A stretch of DNA of 64,000 nt from Cupriavidus pauculus. Lineage in GTDB: Bacteria > Pseudomonadota > Gammaproteobacteria > Burkholderiales > Burkholderiaceae. The notes under the pieces were generated by a model. It did no database searches. It was not told the DNA's origin and was given only the letters and a program-made list of their open reading frames with translations. This document shows positions 15,966 to 24,848 of the stretch, in pieces (the first letter of the stretch is position 1; every line of letters begins with the position of its first letter). Both the position numbers and the translations under genes were made by a program. Location of the stretch: contig NZ_CP033970.1 of assembly GCF_003854935.1 (NCBI RefSeq), positions 62,001 through 126,000 of the forward strand, given 5' to 3'.

Positions 15966-17609
15966 ATGTCGCTCATTGCTTCGTTGCCGCGCAAACTGCG
16001 GCTGACCATCGTCCTGGCCGCCGGGGCCAGTCTTGCCGCGGGCCTTTGCGCCGTCAGCATGGTCGCGCTGATCAACCGTGTGCTGGCCACCCAGGGCGCC
16101 GACGCGCCGCGGCTGGCGCTGCCGTTCGCGGCGCTGGCCATCGCGGTGCTGGCCTGCCGCACGCTGGCGTCCACGCTGTTCGTGCGCGTGAGCCAGAGTG
16201 CGCTGGCGCGCATCCGGGCGCAGATCTGCGAGCGCTTTATCGGCGCGCCCTACCCCCACATCGAGCAGACTGGCAACGCGCGCGTGCAGGCCGCGCTGGC
16301 CGACGACAGCCAGCACGTGGCCAATGGCCTGTCGGTGATTCCCGTGGTGCTGACCAACGCGATGGTGGTGCTGGGCTGCCTGGGCTACCTGGCGTGGCTA
16401 TCGCTGCCGACGTTCGGCATCGCCTGCGCGATACTGGGCCTCGGCTCGTGGGTCTATCACCTGAACCACCGCCGCGCGCTGGTGCACCTGAAGCAGGCCG
16501 GCACCGCGCAGGATGCGCTGCACGGCCAGTTCAAGGCGCTGGTGGCCGGCGCCCGCGAGCTGAAACTGAACCACGACAAGCAGCGCAGTTTCCTGCGCGA
16601 CAGCCTGGGGACCACGCTCGAAGCGGTGCGCAGCGCGCGCACGCGCGGCCTGTCGATCTTCTTCGTCGCGCTGGGCTTTGGCAGCTTCCTGTTCTTCGCG
16701 GTGATCGGCGGCGTGCTGTTCGCGCCGCGCGCCACGCCGCTGGACCCCGCCGTGATGACCGGGTTCACGATCATGTTCCTGTACATCATGTCGCCGCTGG
16801 AATCGCTGCTCAACGCGCTGCCGGCGCTGAGCATGGGCCGCGTGGCCTACGCACGCATCGACGCGCTGGGCGCCGATGCCGAGCCGGAGGCGCCGCCGCG
16901 CGCGCCGGCCGCCGCGCCGTTTGCGTCGGTGGCGCTGGACGGCGCCAGCCATCGCTACTTCCACGAGGCCGAGAACAGCTTCTTTGCGCTGGGGCCGGTC
17001 GATTTGACGCTTCACGCCGGCGAGATCGTGTTCCTGGTGGGCGGCAACGGCAGCGGCAAGACCACGCTGGCCAAGCTGATTGCGGGGCTGTACCCGCCGC
17101 TGTCGGGCTACCTGCTGCACAACGGCCGGCCCGCCGATGCCGCGCATCTGGCCGACTATCGCGCGCTGTTCTCGGCCGTGTTCTCGGACTTCCACCTGTT
17201 CGACACGCTGCTGGCCCACGACCCGCAGGACGAGGCGCTGGCCAACCGGCTGATCGCGCGCTTCCAGCTTGGCCACAAGGTCAGCGTGCGCGATGGCCGC
17301 TTCAACACGCAGGCGCTGTCGCAGGGCCAGCGCAAGCGGCTGGCCCTGATCGTGGCCTGCCTGGAACGCCGCCCGGTGCTGATCCTGGACGAATGGGCCG
17401 CCGACCAGGACCCGCTGTTCAAGGACATCTTCTATCGCGAGGTGCTGCCGGAACTGCGCGCGCAGGGCAAGGCCGTGCTCGTGATCTCGCACGACGACCG
17501 CTACTTCGACCTGGCCGACCGCATGATCAAGATCGAGAACGGCCAGATCGTGGCCGATTCCGCCGTGCCGGCGCACAGCCAGCCGCTGCCCGTGGCGTCC
17601 GCCGCCTGA
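15966..17609 (+). CDS. Cyclic-peptide/siderophore ABC exporter (PvdE/SyrD family)
   Basis: This 547-residue half-transporter has its membrane and ATPase domains fused, as in PvdE and SyrD. Six helices lie in residues 15-300. The ATPase half has Walker A GGNGSGKTT (about 360), signature LSQGQ and Walker B VLILDEWAADQDP. The chosen start MSLIASLPRKLRL puts the first helix at the N-terminus; the frame is open for 67 codons upstream but encodes nothing recognisable. The family exports NRPS siderophores or their precursors to the periplasm, consistent with this location. It leads a forward run with the esterase, acyltransferase and hydroxylase. Confidence 0.92.
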   Translation: MSLIASLPRKLRLTIVLAAGASLAAGLCAVSMVALINRVLATQGADAPRLALPFAALAIAVLACRTLASTLFVRVSQSALARIRAQICERFIGAPYPHIEQTGNARVQAALADDSQHVANGLSVIPVVLTNAMVVLGCLGYLAWLSLPTFGIACAILGLGSWVYHLNHRRALVHLKQAGTAQDALHGQFKALVAGARELKLNHDKQRSFLRDSLGTTLEAVRSARTRGLSIFFVALGFGSFLFFAVIGGVLFAPRATPLDPAVMTGFTIMFLYIMSPLESLLNALPALSMGRVAYARIDALGADAEPEAPPRAPAAAPFASVALDGASHRYFHEAENSFFALGPVDLTLHAGEIVFLVGGNGSGKTTLAKLIAGLYPPLSGYLLHNGRPADAAHLADYRALFSAVFSDFHLFDTLLAHDPQDEALANRLIARFQLGHKVSVRDGRFNTQALSQGQRKRLALIVACLERRPVLILDEWAADQDPLFKDIFYREVLPELRAQGKAVLVISHDDRYFDLADRMIKIENGQIVADSAVPAHSQPLPVASAA

Positions 17610-17631
17610 CGCATTCCCAGCCCCGTATCCC

Positions 17632-18621
17632 ATGCCCCTGCATCCCGATCTCGAAGCCCTGCTCGACATGGTGGAAATGGCCACCGCCACGGGCAAGCGC
17701 CCGGTCATCCATGAACTGACGCCGGCGCAGGCGCGGCGCGAATTCGACGCGGCGTCGACGGCACTGGACCTGCCGCCCGCCCCGCTGCCCCGCGTCGAGC
17801 CGTTGTCGATTCCCACGCGCGACGGCCAGCGCATCGACGCCCGGCTGTACGCCCCCCGTGCGCATGGCGATGGCGATCCGCTGCCCGTGCTGCTGCATTT
17901 TCACAGCGGCGGCTTCACGGTGGGCAGCCTGGACTCCCATGCCGCGCTATGCAGTGCGCTGGCCGCGCGCACGCCGTGCGCCGTGGTGTCGGTAGCGTAC
18001 CGGCTGGCGCCCGAGCACAAGTTTCCGACGGCCGTGCATGACGCCATCGACGCGCTGGCGTGGCTGGGCGCGCAGGCGCCGGCGCTGGGGCTCGATCCGG
18101 CACGCATCGCCGTGGGTGGCGACAGTGCCGGCGGCACGCTGAGCGCCGTGCTGGCGCTGGCCGCGCGCGACGATCCGACGCTGCCCCGCCCCTGCCTGCA
18201 GGTGCTGTGCTACGCGGGGCTGGGCGGCACCACGGACACGGCATCGCACCGGCAATACGGCCAGGGCCACCTGCTCGATACCGACACGATCGAGTGGTTC
18301 TACAGCCAGTACCTGCGCGACGCGCGCGACCGCGAGGACTGGCGCTTTGCGCCGCTGCGCGCGGCCGATCACGCTGGCGTGGCGCCCGCGTGGATCGTGC
18401 TGGCCGAGTGCGACCCGTTGTGCGACGAGGGCCAAGCCTACGGCCGCAAGCTGGCTGCGGCCGGCGTGCCGGTCACCGTGCGCGAGTACCCGGGCATGGT
18501 CCACGAGTTCCTGCGCATGGGGAACATCGTGGCCGAGGCCGGGCAGGCGCTCGACGACATCGCCGGGGCGCTGGCCCGGCATTTCACGGCGGCGGTGCCG
18601 CAGACGGCCGACGCGCTGTAA
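17632..18621 (+). CDS. HSL-family (family IV) alpha/beta hydrolase/esterase
   Basis: A 329-residue cytoplasmic hydrolase. The oxyanion-hole motif reads HFHSGGF (HGGG-like), the nucleophile is in GDSAGG, and the acid and histidine are probably in ECDPLCDEG and GMVHEF. It follows the exporter by 22 bases and is co-directional with the acyltransferase and hydroxylase genes, so it is likely part of the siderophore operon. A role in cleaving an acyl or ester bond of the siderophore is a guess from context. The family is broad and does not define a substrate. Confidence 0.85.
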   Translation: MPLHPDLEALLDMVEMATATGKRPVIHELTPAQARREFDAASTALDLPPAPLPRVEPLSIPTRDGQRIDARLYAPRAHGDGDPLPVLLHFHSGGFTVGSLDSHAALCSALAARTPCAVVSVAYRLAPEHKFPTAVHDAIDALAWLGAQAPALGLDPARIAVGGDSAGGTLSAVLALAARDDPTLPRPCLQVLCYAGLGGTTDTASHRQYGQGHLLDTDTIEWFYSQYLRDARDREDWRFAPLRAADHAGVAPAWIVLAECDPLCDEGQAYGRKLAAAGVPVTVREYPGMVHEFLRMGNIVAEAGQALDDIAGALARHFTAAVPQTADAL

Positions 18622-18699
18622 ATCGCGCGCCACGTCCATCGTCTCAACAGGCATGCCGATCCACGCAGCGATGCCCGCTCATTCCGCAGGACAGTAACG

Positions 18700-19719
18700 A
18701 TGCCGACTCCGATTCCCGCCTTCACCCACCTATCCTTTGCCGCCCAGCCCGCGCTGCGCTGCACGAGCCGCCATGACGGCCAGTGCCTCACGGTGACGCA
18801 GGACGAGCGCCAGCTCGCGCGCTTTGCGCTGGACACCGACGCGCTGCAGCTTCTCGAAGGCGATGCCGACGCGCTGGTGCCGGCCGCGATGGCCGCGCTC
18901 GATGCCGCCTTTGCCCATGGCGCCGCACGCACGCTGCGGCTGCGCATCGAATCGCGCGACGCCGAGCGGCAGCTTGCCAGCCTGGGCGTGCTCGACAACG
19001 GCAGCGCGCACGCCAGCCAGCTCTGGCAGCGGCCGGAGCTGTACCTGGCGCCGTCCGCCGGCCCGTATCCGCTGCGCTACGCGATCTCGGATGGCAAGCG
19101 CCACCCGCAGCGCCCGCCCAAGCCGTCCGGCGTGGTCTACGCGCGGTACATCCCCTGGCTGGGCCAGACGCTGACGCTGCGCGCCGCCGAACTGGCGCGC
19201 GACCTGCCGCTGCTGCATCGCTGGATGAACGACCCCGACGTGGCGTACTTCTGGAACGAGGAAGGCGACGAGGCCAAGCATCGCGCCTATCTGCAGGGGC
19301 TGATCAACGACCGCCACATGCTGCCGCTGATTGCCGCGTTCGACGACACGCCGTTCGGCTACTTCGAGGTCTACTGGGCCAAGGAAAATCGCATCGCGCC
19401 GTTCTACGACGCGCAGGATCACGACCGCGGCTGGCACGTGCTGATCGGCGAGCCGGCGTTCCGCGGCAAGCAGTTCCTGACCGCGTGGTTCCCGGCCATC
19501 CAGCACTACCAGTTCCTGGACGATCCGCGCACGCAGCGCATCGTCGGCGAGCCGCGCGCCGACCACGTGCGCCAGATTGCCAACCTGGACAAGGCAGGCT
19601 TCTCGAAGATCAAGGAGTTCGACTTCCCGCACAAGCGCGCGATGCTGGTGATGCTGCTGCGCGAGCGGTTCTTCGGCGAGCACCTGCTGCTGCCGGCGCC
19701 GGACGCCCCGCGCCCCTGA
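18700..19719 (+). CDS. GNAT-type siderophore N-acyltransferase (IucB/AlcE family)
   Basis: A 339-residue protein whose C-terminal half (about 160-325) matches the GNAT fold of hydroxylysine/hydroxyornithine acetyltransferases: LLHRWMNDPDVAYFW, FGYFEVYWAKEN and GWHVLIGEPAFRGK are typical IucB-type stretches. The N-terminal 140 residues are the usual divergent extension. It would transfer an acyl group from CoA to the N-hydroxylated side chain, giving a hydroxamate iron ligand. The next gene supplies the hydroxylated substrate. Acetyl is the commonest donor, but the acyl group cannot be read from sequence. Confidence 0.9.
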   Translation: MPTPIPAFTHLSFAAQPALRCTSRHDGQCLTVTQDERQLARFALDTDALQLLEGDADALVPAAMAALDAAFAHGAARTLRLRIESRDAERQLASLGVLDNGSAHASQLWQRPELYLAPSAGPYPLRYAISDGKRHPQRPPKPSGVVYARYIPWLGQTLTLRAAELARDLPLLHRWMNDPDVAYFWNEEGDEAKHRAYLQGLINDRHMLPLIAAFDDTPFGYFEVYWAKENRIAPFYDAQDHDRGWHVLIGEPAFRGKQFLTAWFPAIQHYQFLDDPRTQRIVGEPRADHVRQIANLDKAGFSKIKEFDFPHKRAMLVMLLRERFFGEHLLLPAPDAPRP

Positions 19720-19784
19720 TTCCCCTGCCAGCCCGCGGGAGCCGTCCCGCCCTTCCCGACTTGTTTCAGCCAAGGACCGTACCC

Positions 19785-21188
19785 ATGACGCTTCGCGACC
19801 TCTCACCCGCCGTCCATGACGTGATTGGCATCGGCTTCGGGCCGTCCAACCTGGCGCTCGCCATCGCGCTGCAGGAGCAGGCCGATGCCGGCCGCCCGCT
19901 GGACGCCCACTTCCTGGAAAAGCAGCAGCAGTACCACTGGCACGGCAACACGCTGGTATCGCAGAGCGAGATGCAGATCTCGTTCCTGAAAGACCTGGTG
20001 TCAATGCGCAACCCCACCAGCCCGTACAGCTTTGTCAACTACCTGCACCGGCACGGCCGGCTGGTGGATTTCATCAACCTGCGCACGTTCTATCCGAGCC
20101 GAATGGAGTACAACGACTACCTGCGCTGGGCCGCCAGCCACTTTGCCGACCAGTGCAGCCTGGGCGAGGACGTGCAGCGCGTGGAGCCCGATGGTCAGCG
20201 CGGCGCCGACGGGCGCATCGACCGCGTGCGGGTGGTGTCCGTCGACGGCCAGGGCCGCGAGCGCGTGCGGGTGGCGCGGTCGGTGGTGCTGTCCACGGGC
20301 GGCACGCCGCGCATTCCGGCAGCGTTTGCCGGGCTGCGCGGGAATGCCCGCATCACCCATCACAGCGGCTACCTGAACTGGGTGCGCCAGCAGCCGTGCG
20401 CGGGCGGCGAGCCGATGCGGATTGCCGTGGTCGGCGCGGGCCAGAGCGCCGCCGAGGCGTTCATCGACCTGCACGACAACTATCCGTCGGCCAAGGTGGA
20501 CTGGCTGGTGCGCGGCGCGGCGCTGAAGCCGGCCGACGACAGCCCGTTCGTCAACGAGATCTTTGCGCCGGCCTACACCGACGTGGTCTACGAACAGACG
20601 CAGGCCGGCCGCGACCGGCTGATCGACGAATACCTGAACACGAACTACTCGGTGATCGATGCCGACCTGATCGAGCGCATCTACGCGATGCTGTACCGCC
20701 AGAAGGTGAGCGGCCAGTTCCGCGTGAACCTGCTGACCTGCAAGGCGGCGCTGGCCGCCCACGCGGGTGCGCATGGCGTGGAGCTGACGATCGGGTCGAC
20801 GGCGCCGACGGCGATGTCCGGTGCGGACGGCGGGTCCGGACGCGCTTCCGGCCGGGCATCCGATACCGAGACGCGCCGCTATGACGCCGTGGTGCTGGCC
20901 ACCGGCTACGAGCGCGAGAGCCACCGGCGGCTGCTGGCGCCGCTGGCGGACCACCTGGGCGACTTCTCGGTCGACCGCAACTATCGCGTGCAGGCGTCGG
21001 CGGAACTGGCCGTGCCGGTCTATCTGCAAGGCTTCTGCCAGAGCAGCCATGGCCTGAGCGACACGCTGCTGTCCGTGCTGCCGGTACGCGCCGAGGAAAT
21101 CGCCAGCGCGATCCACGACGCGCTGCACGCCGGCCGTGGCTGGACGCCTCAGTCGGCGGCCGCCGCAAGCCAGGCCGCCGCGGCCTGA
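19785..21188 (+). CDS. L-ornithine/L-lysine N-monooxygenase (PvdA/IucD family)
   Basis: This 467-residue FAD/NADPH enzyme hydroxylates the side-chain amine of ornithine or lysine, the first step to a hydroxamate. The FAD motif is GIGFGPSN (about 15-22), the NADPH motif is VVGAGQSAAEA (about 215) and the distal ATGYE motif is near 374. The start MTLRDLSPA places the FAD motif at the usual distance from the N-terminus. A stretch rich in Ser, Gly and Ala around residues 340-365 is a variable loop. Paired with the GNAT gene 65 bases upstream, it makes the hydroxamate building block for the NRPS. Ornithine versus lysine cannot be decided by eye. Confidence 0.93.
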   Translation: MTLRDLSPAVHDVIGIGFGPSNLALAIALQEQADAGRPLDAHFLEKQQQYHWHGNTLVSQSEMQISFLKDLVSMRNPTSPYSFVNYLHRHGRLVDFINLRTFYPSRMEYNDYLRWAASHFADQCSLGEDVQRVEPDGQRGADGRIDRVRVVSVDGQGRERVRVARSVVLSTGGTPRIPAAFAGLRGNARITHHSGYLNWVRQQPCAGGEPMRIAVVGAGQSAAEAFIDLHDNYPSAKVDWLVRGAALKPADDSPFVNEIFAPAYTDVVYEQTQAGRDRLIDEYLNTNYSVIDADLIERIYAMLYRQKVSGQFRVNLLTCKAALAAHAGAHGVELTIGSTAPTAMSGADGGSGRASGRASDTETRRYDAVVLATGYERESHRRLLAPLADHLGDFSVDRNYRVQASAELAVPVYLQGFCQSSHGLSDTLLSVLPVRAEEIASAIHDALHAGRGWTPQSAAAASQAAAA

Positions 21189-21599
21189 GCGCCAGCCTTC
21201 CACTCGCCCGCTTACCGGGTCCGCATCGGCACATGGCCGGGCGGACCCGCCCGCCTCACCTGCCGCCCGTCCATCGCGGCGATCCCCTTCCGTCGACAAG
21301 GCTTTTTGCCGGAGTTGCCCCGACGCCACAGCCGTCTGGCGCTGCCGGCGACCGGCCTGGTGTATCCCCAATCGAATGGTGACGAGCGGCCTGGCCGGAA
21401 ATTTAATCGCGCCGCTCCCGCATGGCCGTTTCCCTAGACGAACCAGCCATCGCGCAATTTAATGGCTTCCACATGCTGGAATCGTGACAGTTTCGGCGCC
21501 TGAAGTAACAACAGGGTTACAGTTTAGTTAATTGACTATCATTCTCATTATTATTAACGTACCTGCTCCTGACTGCATCAGCCCCTAGGAGCCGCCCCC
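21189..21599 (+). promoter_or_regulatory. 411-bp intergenic leader of the ECF sigma gene
   Basis: No credible gene is present; forward frames here are short continuations of shadow frames. The last 100 bases become clearly AT-rich and contain the Fur-box-like site at 21534-21552. I see no obvious terminator for the upstream hydroxylase gene. Confidence 0.5.
21534..21552 (+). promoter_or_regulatory. Fur-box-like site upstream of the ECF sigma gene
   Basis: The 19 bases match about 13 positions of the classical Fur consensus, with an intact CATTAT right half (bases 21546-21551). It lies about 50 bases upstream of the GTG start in an otherwise AT-rich promoter region. Iron repression of an iron-starvation sigma factor is the usual arrangement. 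Confidence 0.6.
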
Positions 21600-22151
21600 G
21601 TGATTCCCGCAACCGAAGTTGAGAAACGCCCCGCCGCGCCCGTGGGCGCAGACACGCTATTAGGGTTGTTCATGGAAAACCGGCGCGCGCTGGTGGGTGC
21701 CGCCGCCCGCATCGTCGGCTCGCGCGACGTGGCCGAAGACGTGGTGCAGGACGCCTTCCTGCGGCTGCGCGACATGACCGACGACGGCGCCATCCGCTGC
21801 CGGCTCAGCTACCTGTTCCAGGTGGTGCGCAACCTGGCCATCGACACCTATCGCCGCCAGTCGCTGGAGCAGCGATGGATGGCCGACGAGGACGAGGGCA
21901 TCAACGCGCCGTCGCCCACCACCGCGCCGGACCTGATCATGATCGGCCGGCAGGCGCTGTGCGCGCTGGCCGGGGCGCTGGCGGAGCTGCCCGAGCGCAC
22001 CCAGCGGGCGTTCGAGATGTGCCGCGTGCAGGGGATGGCGCAGAAGGACATCGCGTCGCAGCTGGGCGTGTCGCCCACGCTGGTGAACTTCATGGTGCGC
22101 GACGCCTGCATCCATTGCCGCGCCCGGCTGACGCGCCAGCAGGCCATCTGA
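21600..22151 (+). CDS. Iron-starvation-type ECF sigma factor
   Basis: A 183-residue sigma-70 family protein of the ECF class. Region 2 has RDVAEDVVQDAFLRLRD (about 41-57) and region 4 has a helix-turn-helix at QKDIASQLGVSPTLV. The start is GTG at 21600, with AGGAG eight bases upstream. No anti-sigma gene follows, in contrast to the FecI-FecR pair at 29 kb, so it probably works like PvdS/OrbS, controlled by its own Fur-regulated transcription. It likely directs the NRPS and accessory genes to its left. Confidence 0.87.
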   Translation: MIPATEVEKRPAAPVGADTLLGLFMENRRALVGAAARIVGSRDVAEDVVQDAFLRLRDMTDDGAIRCRLSYLFQVVRNLAIDTYRRQSLEQRWMADEDEGINAPSPTTAPDLIMIGRQALCALAGALAELPERTQRAFEMCRVQGMAQKDIASQLGVSPTLVNFMVRDACIHCRARLTRQQAI

Positions 22152-22219
22152 GCGTGCCCGGCGGCGCCGCGTAGAATGCCGGGCCTTGCCCGCGCACGCG
22201 GGCCGTACCGGAGCTTTCC

Positions 22220-22519
22220 ATGCAAGACACCGACATCGACGCGATCACGCAGGCGTTCGCGCTCGTCAGCGAATTCGGCGAAGGCCGCAATCCGCGCTAC
22301 CGCCCCGCCAGCGAGGCCGAGGCGCTGAAGCTGGCCACCCATCGCCATTACAAGGGCGGGCTATACCGTCGCGTCTTTGAGGCGAAACATTCGGAAGACG
22401 GCGACGTGCTGACTGTCTACGTCCATCTCTGGCCGCATGACACGTCGCCGTGGGTGCGCCCGGCGGAGATGTTCCACGGGCGGCTGGAAGACGAGCGGCT
22501 GCGCTTCGCGCCGCTCTGA
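22220..22519 (+). CDS. DUF1653 family protein
   Basis: A 99-residue soluble protein. The C-terminal two thirds match the small DUF1653 domain (THRHYKGGLYRRV, then DVLTVYVHLWPHD and a WVRPAEMFHGRL end). The function is unknown. It follows the sigma gene by 68 bases on the same strand, but the family is widespread outside siderophore loci, so a functional link is not implied. Confidence 0.8.
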   Translation: MQDTDIDAITQAFALVSEFGEGRNPRYRPASEAEALKLATHRHYKGGLYRRVFEAKHSEDGDVLTVYVHLWPHDTSPWVRPAEMFHGRLEDERLRFAPL

Positions 22520-22546
22520 GCCGGGACTGACCGGGCGGCCGGCGGC

Positions 22547-24100
22547 TCAGGCCAGCGCCGGCACCTGGAACGACGACACCGAGGCGCGCAGCACGTCGGC
22601 CTGTTCCTCCAGCGCCTGGGCCGCCGCGGCGGCCTCTTCCACCAGCGCGGCGTTCTGCTGCGTCATCTGGTCCATCTGCGTGACGGCCTTGCCGACCTGG
22701 TCGATGCCGGCGCTCTGCTCACGCGACGCGGTGCTGATCTCGCCCATGATCGACGTGACGCGGCCCACGGCCTGCACCAGGTCCTGCATCGTCGTGCCGG
22801 CCTTGTCCACCTGCCGCGTGCCGGCTTCCACCTGATCGACGGTATCGGTAATCAGCTGCACGATCTCCTTGGCCGCCGACGCCGAGCGCTGCGCCAGTTC
22901 GCGCACCTCGCCCGCCACCACGGCAAAGCCGCGGCCCTGCTCGCCGGCCCGCGCGGCCTCCACGGCGGCGTTCAGCGCCAGGATATTGGTCTGGAACGCG
23001 ATGCCCTCGATCACGGCCGTGATTTCGCCGATGCGGCGCGACGCCTGCTGGATGCCGCTCATCGTCGACACCACGTTGCGCATGTCCTCGCCGCCGCGCG
23101 ACGCGGTGTCGGACGCTTCGGCGGCCAGGAGGTTGGCCTGGTGGGCGTTCTCGGCGTTCTGGCGCACGATGGCCGTCAGTTGTTCCATGCTGGCCGCCGT
23201 TTCCTGCAGCGCGCTCGCCTGCTGCTCGGTGCGCTGCGACAGGTCCAGGTTGCCGGCCGCGATCTGGCGCGTGGCCGTGGCGATGGCGTCGCTGCCACCG
23301 CGCATCGTGTGGATGGCATGGACCAGCCCCGACTGCATCCGCTGCAGGCCCTGCGTCAGGTCGCCCATCTCGTCGTGGCTGGTGGCGCGGATGCGCTCGG
23401 TCAGGTCGCCCTGCGAGATACGGCCGAAACTTTCCAGCATGCTCACCAGCGGCACCGAGATGGCGCGGCGCAGGCCGATGGCGCAGGCCAGCGCGCCGGC
23501 GATGCCCACGCCGATGGCACCGATCACCATCCACAGGAACCGTTGCGAGCGGGCCGTGGCGTGCTCGTACATCTGCTGCGCCTGGTCGCTCTGGTTGCGT
23601 TCCAGCGCGTTCACGGCGGCGGTCAGTTCGACGAACATCGGCGGGATGCGGGCCATGACCTGCTGGTCGACGGCGGCCGTGTCGTGGGCGCGCAGCGCAG
23701 CCACCAGCGGCTCGACACCTTCGGTGAAGAACCGCTGGCGCAGCGCCGCCACCTTGTCGGACAGCGCCTGCTCCTCCGGCGACTTGGCCAGCGCCTGGTA
23801 GGCGCGCCACGCCTGCTCGGACTTGTCGCGGTAGGCGGCGGCCTTGTCGATGGTGGCCGGCACGTCGGCCGCGTCCGGGTGGAACACGGCGCGGTCCAGC
23901 GTGGTGCGCACCACGGCCGCGTTCAACTGCGACGCCGCCACGTAGCGCGTGGAGGCAAGCTGGTTGGTGTAGATCTCGCGGATATCGGCAATGGACGCCC
24001 GCATGCCGAACACGCCGATGATGCCGATCAGGGTCAGCAAGGCGGCCAGCACGGCCAGGGCCGCGTTGAGGCGGAAACGGATCGAAAGTCTGGTGGGCAT
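22547..24100 (-). CDS. Methyl-accepting chemotaxis protein (four-helix-bundle sensor)
   Basis: A 517-residue chemoreceptor. It has a first membrane helix (about 10-32), a periplasmic four-helix bundle (about 35-190) with the N-terminal IYTNQLASTRYV typical of Tar-type sensors, a second helix (about 192-212), a HAMP domain and a cytoplasmic coiled coil. The hairpin tip carries IAFQTNILALNAAVEAARAG. The C-terminus ends SSFQVPALA and has no NWETF-like CheR/CheB tether. The ligand is not predictable. It is divergent from the TetR gene, and the shared gap holds the tandem repeat at 24181. Confidence 0.93.
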   Translation of the reverse strand: MPTRLSIRFRLNAALAVLAALLTLIGIIGVFGMRASIADIREIYTNQLASTRYVAASQLNAAVVRTTLDRAVFHPDAADVPATIDKAAAYRDKSEQAWRAYQALAKSPEEQALSDKVAALRQRFFTEGVEPLVAALRAHDTAAVDQQVMARIPPMFVELTAAVNALERNQSDQAQQMYEHATARSQRFLWMVIGAIGVGIAGALACAIGLRRAISVPLVSMLESFGRISQGDLTERIRATSHDEMGDLTQGLQRMQSGLVHAIHTMRGGSDAIATATRQIAAGNLDLSQRTEQQASALQETAASMEQLTAIVRQNAENAHQANLLAAEASDTASRGGEDMRNVVSTMSGIQQASRRIGEITAVIEGIAFQTNILALNAAVEAARAGEQGRGFAVVAGEVRELAQRSASAAKEIVQLITDTVDQVEAGTRQVDKAGTTMQDLVQAVGRVTSIMGEISTASREQSAGIDQVGKAVTQMDQMTQQNAALVEEAAAAAQALEEQADVLRASVSSFQVPALA

Positions 24101-24180
24101 GGTCGCGTATCAGGAAAACCGTTGTCGATGCTGCAGCGCACTAACGGCCAGCCGCCACCCCGGCTGAAGCTTTTACACGC

Positions 24181-24200
24181 ATGTAGACATATGTAGACAT
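24181..24200. promoter_or_regulatory. Tandem 10-bp repeat, probable TetR operator
   Basis: The sequence ATGTAGACAT occurs twice with no spacer. Each unit is a partial inverted repeat (ATGT/ACAT arms), and the junction forms the perfect palindrome ACATATGT. It sits in the 160-bp divergent gap between the chemoreceptor and the TetR-hopene cyclase pair, a natural place for TetR autoregulation. Confidence 0.5.
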
Positions 24201-24260
24201 TGGCGCGCGGCGCCGGGCCCACATTGCAAACAATCCGTCCGGATGGTATCTTCCGCCGCC

Positions 24261-24848
24261 ATGAGCGAAGCCCACCGCCGCCCCAAGCAGCCCCAGCTGA
24301 TCCGCGACCGCCTGATCGCCGCCACCATCGACCTGCTGGTCGAGGAAGGCATTGGCGCGGTCACGCTCAACGCCGTCGCGGCCCGCGCCGGCGTGTCCAA
24401 GGGGGGCCTGCAACACCACTTTTCGAGCAAGCAGGAACTGCTGCAGGCGCTGTCGAGCGAGGTGCTCGACCATTTCAAGCGCCAGGTGGAGACCGTGGCG
24501 GCGTCTGATACCGAACCGCACGGCCGCCATACGCGCGCCTACCTGCGCGCGTCGGCCGACGGCTTTGTCGAGGCCGGCGAGCGCGAGCTGTGGAAGGCCG
24601 CGATGATGCTGGTCATGGCCCGCCCCGAATTCCGCATGCCCTACCAGGCATGGGAGGCCGCGTCGCTGCAGCATGACGCCGCCGGGTGCGACGATGCCAC
24701 GCGGCTGCTGCTGTGCCGGCTGGCCGCCGACGGCCTGTGGCTGGCCGACCTGCTCGGCCATCGCTCGATCGATCCCACACAACGCGCGGCGCTGGTGCGC
24801 CAACTCGAACAGATGACCCGCCCGCGCCCGGCAACAGAACAAGCATGA
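24261..24848 (+). CDS. TetR-family regulator, coupled to squalene-hopene cyclase
   Basis: A 195-residue regulator with a classical N-terminal helix-turn-helix: AVTLNAVAARAGVSKGGLQ, then HHFSSKQELL, within residues 15-65. The ATG at 24261 was preferred; another in-frame ATG six codons upstream is possible, and neither has a strong Shine-Dalgarno. The stop overlaps the cyclase start (ATGA), so regulator and enzyme are translated from one message. It probably represses its own operon through the repeat at 24181. The ligand is unknown. Confidence 0.88.
   Translation: MSEAHRRPKQPQLIRDRLIAATIDLLVEEGIGAVTLNAVAARAGVSKGGLQHHFSSKQELLQALSSEVLDHFKRQVETVAASDTEPHGRHTRAYLRASADGFVEAGERELWKAAMMLVMARPEFRMPYQAWEAASLQHDAAGCDDATRLLLCRLAADGLWLADLLGHRSIDPTQRAALVRQLEQMTRPRPATEQA

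Noticed and set aside
22220-22519. Possible MbtH-like protein near the NRPS
   Set aside because: Its motifs match DUF1653 and not the NxExQxSxWP pattern of MbtH proteins. An MbtH gene, if needed, must lie outside the window.
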